From the NCBI RefSeq assembly GCF_018424605.1, contig NZ_QTKT01000010.1, positions 1 to 64,000 of the forward strand: a stretch of 64,000 nt of DNA. Direction: 5' to 3'. Under the pieces are notes generated by a model, which worked only from the letters and a program-made list of their open reading frames with translations, was not told the DNA's origin and did not search any database. Source of the stretch: Marinobacter lipolyticus (lineage in GTDB: Bacteria; Pseudomonadota; Gammaproteobacteria; Pseudomonadales; Oleiphilaceae). Shown one piece after another: positions 47,858-57,094 of this stretch; positions within the stretch are counted from its first letter, which is position 1; each line of letters opens with the position of its first letter. Position numbers and translations under genes: made by a program.

Positions 47858-49662
47858 CGCAGCCAGTTGCGGAGTTTAACGGCCAGCAACTCCGCATCCG
47901 AGAGGCTGGCGCGTTCCTGCAACAGCTCGCTGAGGACGTCCGGACGATCGGTGATGATATTGTCGACGCCCATATCGATGAACCGGGACATGGCCGCGGG
48001 CTGATTCACCGTCCAGACGTGGAGTTCGTTGCCGGCGCGGTGGGCGCGCGCGACCGCAGTGGGCGTGGCCCGGTTCATACGCAGGCCGAGTACATCGTAG
48101 TTATCGTCCCACAGCGGGCCCATCACGAACTGGGCCAGCAGCGTGGTCTTGAGTTCCGGCTCCAGTCGCTTTACTTCCTGCAGGGTTGTCCAGTCGGCGG
48201 CAGCCACAATGGTGCCGGCTACAAAGTTCTTTGCCTGCAGCAGGTCGACCACGGCCCGCGCAAGTTGCGGGGTATTGCGATCCGGTTTGAGGTCAACGAA
48301 CAGGCCGGCGCGACCGCGGGCGGTCTCAATGGCTTCGGCGAGCGTGGCGATGCGTTCGCTGCCGAAGCGCTGATCAAACCATGTGCCGGCATCGCGATTG
48401 CGGATGGCGTCGAACGGGGTCTCGCTGATGCGTTGCCCCAGGCCGAAGATCCGCGTCATGTCCGAATCGTGCCAGAGCACAGGCACGCCGTCCGCCGTGA
48501 GTTGAACGTCGATCTCGACGTAGTCCGCACCGTCTGCAATGGCTTGCTCAATAGCGCTGAGGGTGTTTTCCGGGGCTTTGAAGGCACTGCCCCGATGCGC
48601 GGTCACGGTGACTTCTTCCCGCTGGCCAAGGGTGTCCACCACCAACCATGCCTGCCCCACCGCCAGAATGACCACCAGAGCCTCTGCGATCCAGGCTTTC
48701 GGGCCGGCGTTCTCCGGCATCGGATATTGCAGGGCCGGTTCCGGCGCGGTCACGGTTTTGCCGCTGGCACGGTGGTAAAGGCTCACGATGAAGGCGCCAT
48801 ACGCCGCCGTGCCGAAAAACGTGACGGCGACGCCGATAACGATGTAGCAGCTAATGAACACCAGAACAAACGGCGCCAGAACAGCGGCCTGATCGGGCAG
48901 GATAGCGAACAGCGCGGTCGCGATCTGATCGAACGCCACCGTCACCAGAACCGGTAACAGCAGCACCGCCGCCAGCCCTGTCGTCAGCACTCCGGTGGCA
49001 TGACCCCGGTGCCCACGGGTAAGTCGCCTGCTTTCTCGCAGAGCCTCGAGAGGGCTGAAGCTCTCCAGCATCAGGCAGGGTACGGCCAGTATCCAGCGCA
49101 GGAAAAGCGTACCGTTGCAGGTGATCAATCCAAGCGCAGCCAGCAGCGCGCCGCCAACGAACCACCAGAATTCCGGTGGCTTTTCGAGGCGAAGCAGGTA
49201 GGGGTCATGGTGCTCCAGCAGCCAGCTCCAGCCCAGGCCGATCGCGAGCAGAAAGGGCATGGCCACCAGCAGGTGGGTGACCACCTGCAGCAGGGTCAGC
49301 TGAATCAGGGCCGGAAACTTCCGCGCCGTGCCCCAGACCGCACCCAGTGCCGTGCGATAGTGCCGATAGGGTGGCGATGCCGCAATCAGGGTCATCCCGG
49401 CCTGCTGAAGCAGGATCACCAGAACGGAAAGGCTCAGAGTTGCAAATACCCAGACGACGCCACCGGGCGAGGTCAGGAACTCAACGATGCCGCCGGTACT
49501 GACAGCGGCGCGCCCGGTAACCGGGCGCAGCGAGGCCAGTGCCCAGGTAACCGCGGGTGTCAGCGCAGCCATCGCCAGTCCGGAAAAGAACAGATAGAAC
49601 GTCAGTAATGCCCGGCGCTGGCGGTGCAACAGGTTCAGTGTGCTGGCAATCAACGTCTTCAT
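47854..49662 (-). CDS. Membrane glycerophosphodiester phosphodiesterase
   Basis: A 602-residue protein. Residues 1-320 form the GDPD membrane domain with about six to eight helices. The catalytic TIM barrel follows (about 345-590): VTAHRGSAFKAPENTLSAIE (active His, Arg, Glu-Asn), YVEIDVQLTADGVPVLWHD (metal Glu, Asp and second His), GLFVDLKPDRN and VWTVNQPAAM with ITDRPDVL. It should release glycerol 3-phosphate from glycerophosphodiesters or polyglycerolphosphate at the membrane. 45 bases after the LTA-synthase-like gene on the same strand, so the pair is probably one transcript. Confidence 0.92.
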   Translation of the reverse strand: MKTLIASTLNLLHRQRRALLTFYLFFSGLAMAALTPAVTWALASLRPVTGRAAVSTGGIVEFLTSPGGVVWVFATLSLSVLVILLQQAGMTLIAASPPYRHYRTALGAVWGTARKFPALIQLTLLQVVTHLLVAMPFLLAIGLGWSWLLEHHDPYLLRLEKPPEFWWFVGGALLAALGLITCNGTLFLRWILAVPCLMLESFSPLEALRESRRLTRGHRGHATGVLTTGLAAVLLLPVLVTVAFDQIATALFAILPDQAAVLAPFVLVFISCYIVIGVAVTFFGTAAYGAFIVSLYHRASGKTVTAPEPALQYPMPENAGPKAWIAEALVVILAVGQAWLVVDTLGQREEVTVTAHRGSAFKAPENTLSAIEQAIADGADYVEIDVQLTADGVPVLWHDSDMTRIFGLGQRISETPFDAIRNRDAGTWFDQRFGSERIATLAEAIETARGRAGLFVDLKPDRNTPQLARAVVDLLQAKNFVAGTIVAAADWTTLQEVKRLEPELKTTLLAQFVMGPLWDDNYDVLGLRMNRATPTAVARAHRAGNELHVWTVNQPAAMSRFIDMGVDNIITDRPDVLSELLQERASLSDAELLAVKLRNWLR

Positions 49663-49707
49663 AAGCCGGTGACTTCAGGGCTCCTGATGGTTAGCCGTGG
49701 CATTGGG

Positions 49708-51567
49708 CTAGTGGGTGACTGGATCGGCCTGGGTTGTGTTCTCGAACAACGCCATGCGCTCCTCAAGAGACAGGAACGGTGGTTCGTCCGTTTCCTGGAA
49801 AGTGCCGAACACCCGCTTGGGATCAAACGACCAGGAGGTGCATCGTGTCAGCATCTCCGTGCAGGAAAGCAGCTGGCCGCTTTCGCGCAGGAAGTATTTC
49901 AGCCCGGTGTAGGTGTCGGCGAGCATGATGTCGCGACGTTTGCGGTCGTTGGTCACCAGCAGGCTGCGGCCCACCATTTTCCCCGCCTGGTCGCCGTGCC
50001 CGGCGGCATCCAGAATGGTCATGGGAATATCCAGTTGCGCGGTGATGGCGGTGGCCGGCGCGTAGTGGTTCAGGCTCTGGGGATTCGGCGGGCGCACCGC
50101 CAGTACCCCCAGATTGCTGTTCAGGGGCAGGGTTTCGTGGTCCTCCCGCACAAACCCACCGGATTCGTCCGACGTCACAATCACCAGGGTGTTGTCGAGG
50201 ATGCCGTCCGCATTAAGATTTTCGAGAAACGCGCTGAGGGTTGTCTCCATTACATTCATGGCGTTACGCCGTGCCTGCTGGGGCTGCGGCAGGGCCGCTT
50301 CCAGTGGGTCTTCCAGCGGCTCGGATTGCCGGGCCTCGATTTCCTGCTCGGCCTCTTCTCCTATCTCAAACGGGTGGTGGGTGCCCACATTCAGCAAGGT
50401 GACGAACCAGGGGCTCGTCTGTTGGTCGAGGGCCCGCAGCCGTTTTTCGACGTCATCAAAATAGATCGGGTCGGGCGGCCCCCAGCCGTCGGCGGCGTTT
50501 TCGTGGTCGAACCGTTCAGCACCGGTCACGTCCATGAACCCGGCCTTGGGCATAAATTGGTCTTTCTGCATGTACTCAATCGGCGCCGCCTGCCAGTAAG
50601 CGGTGTGGTAGCCGTTCTCGCGCAGCTTTTTGGGCAGGCATTCGGGCGTTGCCCGCTCCTCGGCCACATCGGCCATTTTGTTGGACGGCCGGCGGAAATC
50701 CGGATAACGCCCGCAAAGGATGGCGAAGGTGCCCCGGTCGGTCTGGCGTTCCAGGCTCAGGGTGTTCTGGTAGAGGCGAAAACCCTGGGCCAGCAGGGTG
50801 GCTTCCAGTTGCTCCAGAACGACAGTGGGTGTCAGGTTGTGGTACCTGCTGATGCTGGGGAAGTAACCGCCGGACATGCCTTCGATCATGATCAGCAGCA
50901 CGTTGGGGGAGCTGTCGCTGGGGCGGGAGGTGATTTGCTGGTGGAAAAAGTTGGTGCGTGCCTCCAGGCTGGCGTCAGCTTCCACCGCTTCATCGCCGAT
51001 GACAGTGCCCACGGGATAGAGAATGGCGCCCGGTATCTGTGCGAACACGCTGGCCACCACGTTGTTGGCGGGGGTGGTCAGGCTGGGAAAGGAAAGCGAG
51101 TAGATGGCCACCACCGCGACGGCACAGCCGGTGAGCGCGGTAAAGCCTCGCGGCGGTTGCGGCACCAGGGCGCGATGAGCACGGTGAAGCGCCCAGGCCA
51201 GAAACAGGTAGAGTGGCAGCAGGAACAAATAGACGTTAACGAGACTGCCCGTAATGAAAGTGGGGTCCATGCCTTTGCCGGCAAAGGCGAGTTGAAACAG
51301 GGTGCCGTGGGCAGTCAGGTGCATGCCGGCGACATAGGCCGCGCAGCCAAGCAGAACCACCAGTGCGACCCGGAAAGGCCCCCGGGTGATCGTCAGCAGC
51401 ACGGCAAGAATGAACGCCCCGGCAAGGTCGCCCCCGATGGTGCCTACCGGGCTGGGCCACACGCCACTTTGCAGGATGACGCCGGCGCGCACCAACAGGA
51501 GCCAGCCCAGTGCCAGCAGAAAGGTCAATAGAAAGCGACGGTCCGTCAGAACCGAGAGGGATCTCAT
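49708..51567 (-). CDS. LTA synthase family phosphoglycerol transferase (sulfatase fold)
   Basis: A 619-residue membrane protein with about five N-terminal helices (1-175) and a C-terminal extracellular sulfatase-like domain: NVLLIMIEGMSGGYFP (about 228), QTDRGTFAILCGRYPD (about 280, probable catalytic Thr), LLNVGTHHPFEIG and LVIVTSDESGG. The family moves phosphoglycerol from phosphatidylglycerol. In Gram-negatives known members modify periplasmic glucans (OpgB/MdoB); in Gram-positives they make lipoteichoic acid. The start has AGGAATACGCCCCC upstream. Paired with a GDPD gene, which suggests a phosphoglycerol polymer or decoration that is made and turned over. Confidence 0.88.
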   Translation of the reverse strand: MRSLSVLTDRRFLLTFLLALGWLLLVRAGVILQSGVWPSPVGTIGGDLAGAFILAVLLTITRGPFRVALVVLLGCAAYVAGMHLTAHGTLFQLAFAGKGMDPTFITGSLVNVYLFLLPLYLFLAWALHRAHRALVPQPPRGFTALTGCAVAVVAIYSLSFPSLTTPANNVVASVFAQIPGAILYPVGTVIGDEAVEADASLEARTNFFHQQITSRPSDSSPNVLLIMIEGMSGGYFPSISRYHNLTPTVVLEQLEATLLAQGFRLYQNTLSLERQTDRGTFAILCGRYPDFRRPSNKMADVAEERATPECLPKKLRENGYHTAYWQAAPIEYMQKDQFMPKAGFMDVTGAERFDHENAADGWGPPDPIYFDDVEKRLRALDQQTSPWFVTLLNVGTHHPFEIGEEAEQEIEARQSEPLEDPLEAALPQPQQARRNAMNVMETTLSAFLENLNADGILDNTLVIVTSDESGGFVREDHETLPLNSNLGVLAVRPPNPQSLNHYAPATAITAQLDIPMTILDAAGHGDQAGKMVGRSLLVTNDRKRRDIMLADTYTGLKYFLRESGQLLSCTEMLTRCTSWSFDPKRVFGTFQETDEPPFLSLEERMALFENTTQADPVTH

Positions 51568-51732
51568 GGGGGCGTATTCCTGTATCGGATGTATCCATAC
51601 AGTATGCGCCAGTGGTTTCAGGCTTCAACTGTTGGACCGGCTTTGCCCGGCCCCCTGTCCCAGAATTAATCTGGCAGAAAGGCGGTGGAATGGTTAAATA
51701 CCGGTTTTAGCATGGGCAAAGGAACGGGTGTC

Positions 51733-52560
51733 ATGGTCAGGATCGGGGTGTCACTGGGTCTTACAGTGTTGCTGTTGTGTATCGCTACCGCTGCATCTGC
51801 CCGACAGCCAGACCCACGGCTGTCGCTGACGGAGCCGGAACTGGCGTGGATTGGTGACCAGGTGTTTCAGAACGAATGTGCCGGGCGCCGCGAATGCCTG
51901 GTCCATTGGAACGTGGGGGAGGCCTTTCCATCGCTGGGTATTGGCCACTTTATCTGGTACCCGCAGGGGCAGGAGGGTCGGTTCGTGGAGAGCTTTCCGG
52001 CATTGATCAGCCACATGAAGGCCCGCTCCGTGTCCCTGCCCGACTGGTTGGCCGAAGACCCGGTGCCCGATGCTCCCTGGCCCAACCGCGCATCGTTCCA
52101 GGCGGAAGCGGGCAGTGACCGGGTCACCGCGCTACGGGATTTTCTGGCCGATACGAAAGCTGTGCAGGCCGACTTCATCCTGCGCCGGGCCCGTGCTTCC
52201 CTCGATAAGGTGGTGGCAGCTGCGCCGGCCAATGAGCGGGCCTTTATCCGGGCGCGGCTTGGTGAATTGAGCGCATCGCCCGGTGGCGCCTATGCGCTGA
52301 TCGATTATGTGAACTTCAAGGGTGAGGGGGTGTCGCCGCAGGAGCGCTATGACGGTCAGGGCTGGGGGCTGTTGCAGGTGCTGCAGGCGATGTCCGCCGA
52401 GCCCAACCGACCGGCGCTCACCCGATTCCGGGAGGCTGCGGCGCAGGTACTGACCCGGCGCGCAGACAACGCCGAGCGGCCGATTGAAAGGGAGCGCTGG
52501 CTGCCGGGCTGGCTCAAACGGCTGGAAACGTACCGGGAGCCAGCCGATGTCAGTATCTGA
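51733..52560 (+). CDS. Exported protein of unknown function, possibly lysozyme-like
   Basis: A 275-residue protein with a signal peptide (VSLGLTVLLLCIATAASARQ). Near residue 50 a conserved-looking stretch reads NECAGRRECLVHWNVGEAFP then SLGIGHFIWYP, with a Glu, two Cys and an aromatic/His cluster that recall secreted glycan hydrolases. Near 200, IDYVNFKGEGVSPQERYDG and GWGLLQVLQAM could be substrate-binding. No family is claimed. ATG 51733 has AAGGAACGGGTGTC upstream; earlier in-frame ATGs would hide the signal peptide. Divergent from the LTA-synthase-like gene. Confidence 0.7.
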   Translation: MVRIGVSLGLTVLLLCIATAASARQPDPRLSLTEPELAWIGDQVFQNECAGRRECLVHWNVGEAFPSLGIGHFIWYPQGQEGRFVESFPALISHMKARSVSLPDWLAEDPVPDAPWPNRASFQAEAGSDRVTALRDFLADTKAVQADFILRRARASLDKVVAAAPANERAFIRARLGELSASPGGAYALIDYVNFKGEGVSPQERYDGQGWGLLQVLQAMSAEPNRPALTRFREAAAQVLTRRADNAERPIERERWLPGWLKRLETYREPADVSI

Positions 52561-52564
52561 CGAC

Positions 52565-52583
52565 AGCCCCTCAGAGAGGGGCT
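52565..52583 (+). terminator. Probable terminator of the exported-protein gene, overlapping the end of lpxH
   Basis: AGCCCCTC, loop AGA, GAGGGGCT, followed by a short T run. It begins 5 bases after the plus-strand stop; the last codons of convergent lpxH (52571 onward) lie inside it. Confidence 0.5.
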
Positions 52584-53296
52584 TTGTCCAGCACGGGCTC
52601 GTTGCCCGGCTCGACGCTGAGCCACCATACATGCTGGTCCCAGTCTCCCAACACGATGCGTTTGGCCGGCTTGCCATTGGCTTGCAGTGAATGCTCCGCC
52701 GGGCGGTGGGTATGGCCGTGAATCAGCCGCTGAACCCCGTGTTCCTCCATGACCTTCACCACCTCCTCCGGTGTGACGTCCATGATGAACTCTTCTTTGC
52801 CCTGGTTTTTCGCCATGCTGATTTCCCGTAACTGCCGCGCCATTTGCTGGCGGTCGGCCAGGGGCCGCTGCAGAATCATCTGCTGCCACTGGGGGTTACG
52901 CATGTTCTGGCGGAATTTCTGATACTCCACGTCGGCGGTGCACAGGCTGTCACCGTGCATCAGCAGGGTGGGGGTGCCGTAAAGGTCCACCACCGTTGGA
53001 TCGTCCAGCAGGGTAGCGCCGGCGCGGGTGCAGAACTCCTCGCCAATGAGAAAGTCCCGGTTGCCGTGCATCAGGAAGATGTCGGTGCCGCCGTCGCTGA
53101 GGGCCTTCAAGGCCCCCGCAACGGTTTCCTGCAGCGGCGTGCGCTCGTCGTCTCCGATCCACGCTTCAAAGAAATCGCCGAGAATGTAGAGCCGGCTTAC
53201 CCCTTGCGCGCGCTTTTCCAGAAAGGCGAGAAAAGCCTCGGTGATGTCCGGGCGGGACTCCTCAAGGTGCAGATCCGAAATGAACAGCGTGGTCAC
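52571..53296 (-). CDS. lpxH: UDP-2,3-diacylglucosamine diphosphatase (lipid A biosynthesis)
   Basis: LpxH cleaves UDP-2,3-diacylglucosamine to lipid X and UMP at the inner face of the inner membrane. The 241-residue protein has all metallophosphatase motifs: [12 protein letters not shown] (D-x-H), [13 protein letters not shown] (GD), MHGNRDFL (GNHD-like) and LIHGHTHRP (GHTH), plus [10 protein letters not shown]. The start is GTG overlapping the ppiB stop (GTGA), with CGGAGG upstream. This ppiB-lpxH coupling is common in gammaproteobacteria. Confidence 0.96.
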   Translation of the reverse strand: MTTLFISDLHLEESRPDITEAFLAFLEKRAQGVSRLYILGDFFEAWIGDDERTPLQETVAGALKALSDGGTDIFLMHGNRDFLIGEEFCTRAGATLLDDPTVVDLYGTPTLLMHGDSLCTADVEYQKFRQNMRNPQWQQMILQRPLADRQQMARQLREISMAKNQGKEEFIMDVTPEEVVKVMEEHGVQRLIHGHTHRPAEHSLQANGKPAKRIVLGDWDQHVWWLSVEPGNEPVLDKAPL

Positions 53297-53802
53297 GCCG
53301 CGCCTCCGCCCTCAACCACTTCGGCTTTCTCGATCACCACGTCTTCAGCAGGAACGTCCTGGTGGCCGGCCCGCATGGTGGTGCGTACCGCGCGGATGGC
53401 ATTGACTGTGTCCATGCCGTCCACCACCTTGCCGAACACGCAGTAACCCCAGCCTTCGGCGTTCTTGGCGGTGTGGTCAAGGAAACCATTGTTTTCCACA
53501 TTGATGAAGAACTGGGCGGTAGCCGAGTGCGGGTCCATGGTGCGGGCCATGGCGACGGTGCCCTGCATGTTGCTCAGGCCGTTATCGGCCTCGTTCTGGA
53601 TCGGATCGCGAGTCTTGCGTGGCGCCATGCCCGGCTCGAAGCCGCCGCCCTGAATCATGAAGTTGCTGATTACACGGTGGAAAATCAGACCGTCATAAAA
53701 GCCGTCACGAACGTATTGCTCGAAGTTCTTCGCGGTTTCAGGTGCCTTGTCGTAGTCCAGTTCCAGAGTGATATCACCGTGGGAAGTTTTCAGCAGAATC
53801 AT
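53293..53802 (-). CDS. ppiB: Peptidyl-prolyl cis-trans isomerase B (cyclophilin)
   Basis: A 169-residue cytosolic cyclophilin that speeds proline isomerisation during folding. Core motifs: [20 protein letters not shown] (catalytic Arg), [20 protein letters not shown], and [14 protein letters not shown]. No signal peptide once the start is set at ATG 53802, which has CAGGAAACCCTG upstream. The longer frame from 53919 would cross the glnS promoter region. First gene of a ppiB-lpxH pair, divergent from glnS. Confidence 0.94.
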   Translation of the reverse strand: MILLKTSHGDITLELDYDKAPETAKNFEQYVRDGFYDGLIFHRVISNFMIQGGGFEPGMAPRKTRDPIQNEADNGLSNMQGTVAMARTMDPHSATAQFFINVENNGFLDHTAKNAEGWGYCVFGKVVDGMDTVNAIRAVRTTMRAGHQDVPAEDVVIEKAEVVEGGGAA

Positions 53803-53872
53803 CAGGGTTTCCTGTGTAGAGAAGTGAAAGCGTACGGGGCAACTATTGTACTGAAGAGTTTGTGCGTGTGCA

Positions 53873-53901
53873 TGAGTTAGGGGTGGATTTATGAGTATAA
53901 T
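53873..53901 (+). promoter_or_regulatory. Putative promoter of glnS
   Basis: A perfect TATAAT lies at 53896-53901, 38 bases before the glnS start, with a poor -35 (TGAGTT) 17 bases upstream. The -10 is preceded by GAG and followed by a GC-rich stretch. Confidence 0.5.
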
Positions 53902-53939
53902 ACGCGGTTTCAGATCCACTCCCTTTTGACAGAGAACCT

Positions 53940-55619
53940 ATGAGCGCCGAGTCAAAGAAAGCCCACAACTTTATCCAGAGCCTGATCGAGGACGCGATTG
54001 CCAAAGGCGAGCACAGCGGCCAGGTGGTGACCCGGTTCCCGCCGGAGCCAAACGGCTACCTGCACGTCGGCCACGCCAAGTCCATCTGCTTGAACTTCGG
54101 AATTGCGGAAACCTTCGCGGGTGAGTGCAACCTGCGATTCGATGACACCAATCCCGAGAAGGAATCCCAGGAGTACATCGACGCCATCAAGCAGGATGTG
54201 GAGTGGCTGGGCTACAGCTGGGCGGGGGAGGTGCGTTATGCCTCGGATTATTTCGACGCCATCTATACCTTTGCCGAGGAGCTGATCGAGAAGGGCAAGG
54301 CTTATGTGTGTGCGCTGACCGCGGATCAGATGGCAGAGTATCGCGGCTCACTGAAGGAGCCAGGCAAGAACAGCCCCTACCGGGACCGTCCGGTGGCGGA
54401 GAATCTTCAGCTGTTCCGTGACATGCGCGATGGCAAGTACCAGAACGGCGAACTGGTGCTGCGGGCAAAGATCGACATGGCGTCCCCCAACATCAACCTG
54501 CGGGATCCGATTCTTTACCGTATCCGCTACGCCGACCACCATCAGACCGGTGACAAGTGGTGCATCTATCCGATGTACGACTTTACGCATCCGATTTCCG
54601 ACGCCCTGGAAGGTATTACCCATTCCCTGTGTACGCTGGAATTCGAGGACCATCGCCCGTTGTACGACTGGGTGCTGGAAAACATCTCCGGCCCCTGCCA
54701 GCCGCGGCAGATCGAATTCGCCAGGCTCAACCTGAATTACACCATTACCTCCAAGCGCAAGCTCAGGCGCCTGGTGGATGAAGGGTTCGTGGATGGCTGG
54801 AACGACCCCCGCATGCCAACCATTTCCGGGATGCGGCGCCGTGGCTATACTCCCGAATCCATCCGCACGTTCTGCGATATGGTCGGCGTCAACAAGGCTG
54901 GCGGAACGGTCGATGTGGGCATGCTCGAGCACGCCATCCGTGAGGATCTGAACACCCGCGCGCCCCGCGCTATGTGCGTGATGCGTCCGCTGAAAGTCAC
55001 ACTGATCAATTATCCGGCCGATCAGGCCGAGACCCTGGTGTTGCCGGTGCATCCGCAAAACCCGGGCATGGGTGAGCGGGAAGTGACCTGGAGTCAGACG
55101 CTGTTCATTGATCGCGAGGACTTCGTGGAAGAGCCGCCGCGCAAATGGAAGCGGCTGGCGCCGGATCAGGCCGTGCGTCTGCGTGGCGGTTACGTCATGA
55201 CCTGTCGCGAGGTCATCCGCGACGACAGCGGTGACATCGTGGAGCTGAAGTGCGAATACGACCCGAATACCCTGGGCGTCAATCCGGGGGGCTACAAGCC
55301 CAATGGCGTCATCCACTGGGTCTCCGCGACCGACAGCGTTGAAGCGGACATCAACCAGTACGACCGCCTGTTCAACCACGAAGCTCCGGACAGCGACAAA
55401 GACGGCGACCTGGTGGACCATATCAATCCGGAGTCTCTGGTCGTGTTGACCGGTGCCCGAGTTGAGAAGGGGCTGGCCCAGCCGCGCACCGATCTGCCTT
55501 ACCAATTTGAGCGGGAGGGCTATTTTTTCTGCGACCAGGAGCAGACGGCCGCCGCCGGTCGCCCGGTGTTCAACCGCACCGTCACACTTCGCGATTCCTG
55601 GGGTAAGGGGGGCAAGTGA
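53940..55619 (+). CDS. glnS: Glutaminyl-tRNA synthetase
   Basis: Charges tRNA-Gln. The 559-residue class I enzyme has the HIGH-type [20 protein letters not shown] (about 34), [10 protein letters not shown] (about 65), the KMSKS-like ITSKRKL (about 270) and the C-terminal anticodon-binding beta-barrels ([19 protein letters not shown]). The start [12 protein letters not shown] follows GAGAACCT. Its last bases overlap cysS (GTGA), so the two synthetase genes are coupled. Confidence 0.97.
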   Translation: MSAESKKAHNFIQSLIEDAIAKGEHSGQVVTRFPPEPNGYLHVGHAKSICLNFGIAETFAGECNLRFDDTNPEKESQEYIDAIKQDVEWLGYSWAGEVRYASDYFDAIYTFAEELIEKGKAYVCALTADQMAEYRGSLKEPGKNSPYRDRPVAENLQLFRDMRDGKYQNGELVLRAKIDMASPNINLRDPILYRIRYADHHQTGDKWCIYPMYDFTHPISDALEGITHSLCTLEFEDHRPLYDWVLENISGPCQPRQIEFARLNLNYTITSKRKLRRLVDEGFVDGWNDPRMPTISGMRRRGYTPESIRTFCDMVGVNKAGGTVDVGMLEHAIREDLNTRAPRAMCVMRPLKVTLINYPADQAETLVLPVHPQNPGMGEREVTWSQTLFIDREDFVEEPPRKWKRLAPDQAVRLRGGYVMTCREVIRDDSGDIVELKCEYDPNTLGVNPGGYKPNGVIHWVSATDSVEADINQYDRLFNHEAPDSDKDGDLVDHINPESLVVLTGARVEKGLAQPRTDLPYQFEREGYFFCDQEQTAAAGRPVFNRTVTLRDSWGKGGK

Positions 55620-56998
55620 TCCGTATCTACAACACGCTCACGCAGCAAAAGGAAGAGTTCAGGCCCATTGAGCCGGGCAAGGTGCGCATGTACGTGTGTG
55701 GCATGACCGTCTACGACTACTGTCACCTGGGGCACGCCCGGGTGCTGGTGGCCTTCGATGTGATCACCCGGTACCTGCGTCATCGCGGTTTCGATGTGCA
55801 TTACGTGCGCAACATTACCGATATCGACGACAAGATCCTGCGCCGGGCGGATGAGAACGGCGAGGTCTATACCGACCTGACCGACCGGATGATCCGCGCC
55901 ATGCATGAGGATGAGGCCCGCCTCGGCGTGCTGTCGCCGACGGAAGAGCCGCGCGCCACCGCCTATATTGATGAGATCGTGGCGATGATTCACAAGCTGG
56001 TGGCCAGCGGACATGCCTATTCCGCGGACAACGGCGATGTCTATTTTGCGGTGGAATCGTTCGAGGGCTACGGCAAGCTCAGCAAGAAAAAGCTGGAAGA
56101 CCTGGTGGCCGGCGCCCGTGTGGATGTGCAGGAAGCCAAGCGCAGCCCGGCGGATTTTGCCCTCTGGAAGGCCGCCAAGCCGGGCGAGGTGAGCTGGCCT
56201 TCGCCCTGGGGCGATGGCCGGCCGGGCTGGCACATCGAGTGCTCCGCCATGTCCAACTGTTGTCTCGGTGAAACCTTTGACATTCACGGTGGCGGGCCCG
56301 ATTTGCTGTTCCCGCACCATGAAAACGAAATCGCCCAGTCCGAATGCGCCCATGGCCAGACCTTCGTGCACACCTGGATGCACGCCGGCGCCATTCGGGT
56401 GAACAAGGAAAAGATGTCCAAGTCCCTGGGCAACTTCTTTACCATCCGTGAGATTCTTGAAAAGTACCCGCCGGAGATCGTGCGGTATTTCCTGGTTTCC
56501 AGCCATTACCGCAGTCAGGTGGATTACTCGGAAGAGAGCCTGGCGGAGGCGGGTCGTACGCTGACCAGACTTTACCATGCCCTGCGAGGGGTGATCCCGG
56601 CCAAGAATGTGGCGGAAACGGAGCACGACAGGCGCTTCGAGGAGGTCATGGACGATGACTTCAACACCGCTGGCGCCATTGCAGTACTTCACGCCGTGGC
56701 CAATGACATCAATCAGCATCGTCGTGACGGCAGAGAAGACGAGGCGAAAGAGGCCGCCGCGGTACTGGTGCGCCTCGGCGGCGTGCTGGGCCTGCTGCAG
56801 CAGGACCCGGAAGCCTTCTTTCAGGCGGACACTGGCGGCGAGCTGACGGCCGAGGATATCGAGGCCATGATCCAGGCCCGGGCAGAAGCCCGCAAGGCGA
56901 AAAACTTCGCCGAAGGTGACCGTATCCGTGACGAACTGGCGGGAAAAGGCATTATTCTTGACGATTCCCGTGAAGGAACAACCTGGCGCCGGGGCTGA
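55616..56998 (+). CDS. cysS: Cysteinyl-tRNA synthetase
   Basis: Charges tRNA-Cys. The 460-residue class I enzyme has the zinc cysteine and HIGH motif in [18 protein letters not shown] (about 26), [23 protein letters not shown] and [19 protein letters not shown] (zinc ligands about 205-240). [10 protein letters not shown] is near 268. The start is GTG overlapping the glnS stop. The following 96 bases before glcB hold TACAAT at 57018-57023, a possible -10. Confidence 0.97.
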   Translation: MIRIYNTLTQQKEEFRPIEPGKVRMYVCGMTVYDYCHLGHARVLVAFDVITRYLRHRGFDVHYVRNITDIDDKILRRADENGEVYTDLTDRMIRAMHEDEARLGVLSPTEEPRATAYIDEIVAMIHKLVASGHAYSADNGDVYFAVESFEGYGKLSKKKLEDLVAGARVDVQEAKRSPADFALWKAAKPGEVSWPSPWGDGRPGWHIECSAMSNCCLGETFDIHGGGPDLLFPHHENEIAQSECAHGQTFVHTWMHAGAIRVNKEKMSKSLGNFFTIREILEKYPPEIVRYFLVSSHYRSQVDYSEESLAEAGRTLTRLYHALRGVIPAKNVAETEHDRRFEEVMDDDFNTAGAIAVLHAVANDINQHRRDGREDEAKEAAAVLVRLGGVLGLLQQDPEAFFQADTGGELTAEDIEAMIQARAEARKAKNFAEGDRIRDELAGKGIILDDSREGTTWRRG

Positions 56999-57094
56999 CC
57001 TGGTACGGATTTTCACGTACAATCCGGCGCTCGAATTGGAACAACTCCCGGTGTCAGCGGGAGTCGGGAAATTAACCCACTGAGGCAGACAACG

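Noticed and set aside
49624..51531. 635-codon plus-strand open frame opposite the LTA-synthase-like gene
   Set aside because: Antisense shadow; the minus-strand product has clear membrane helices and sulfatase motifs, while this one is Gly/His/Gln-rich without motifs.
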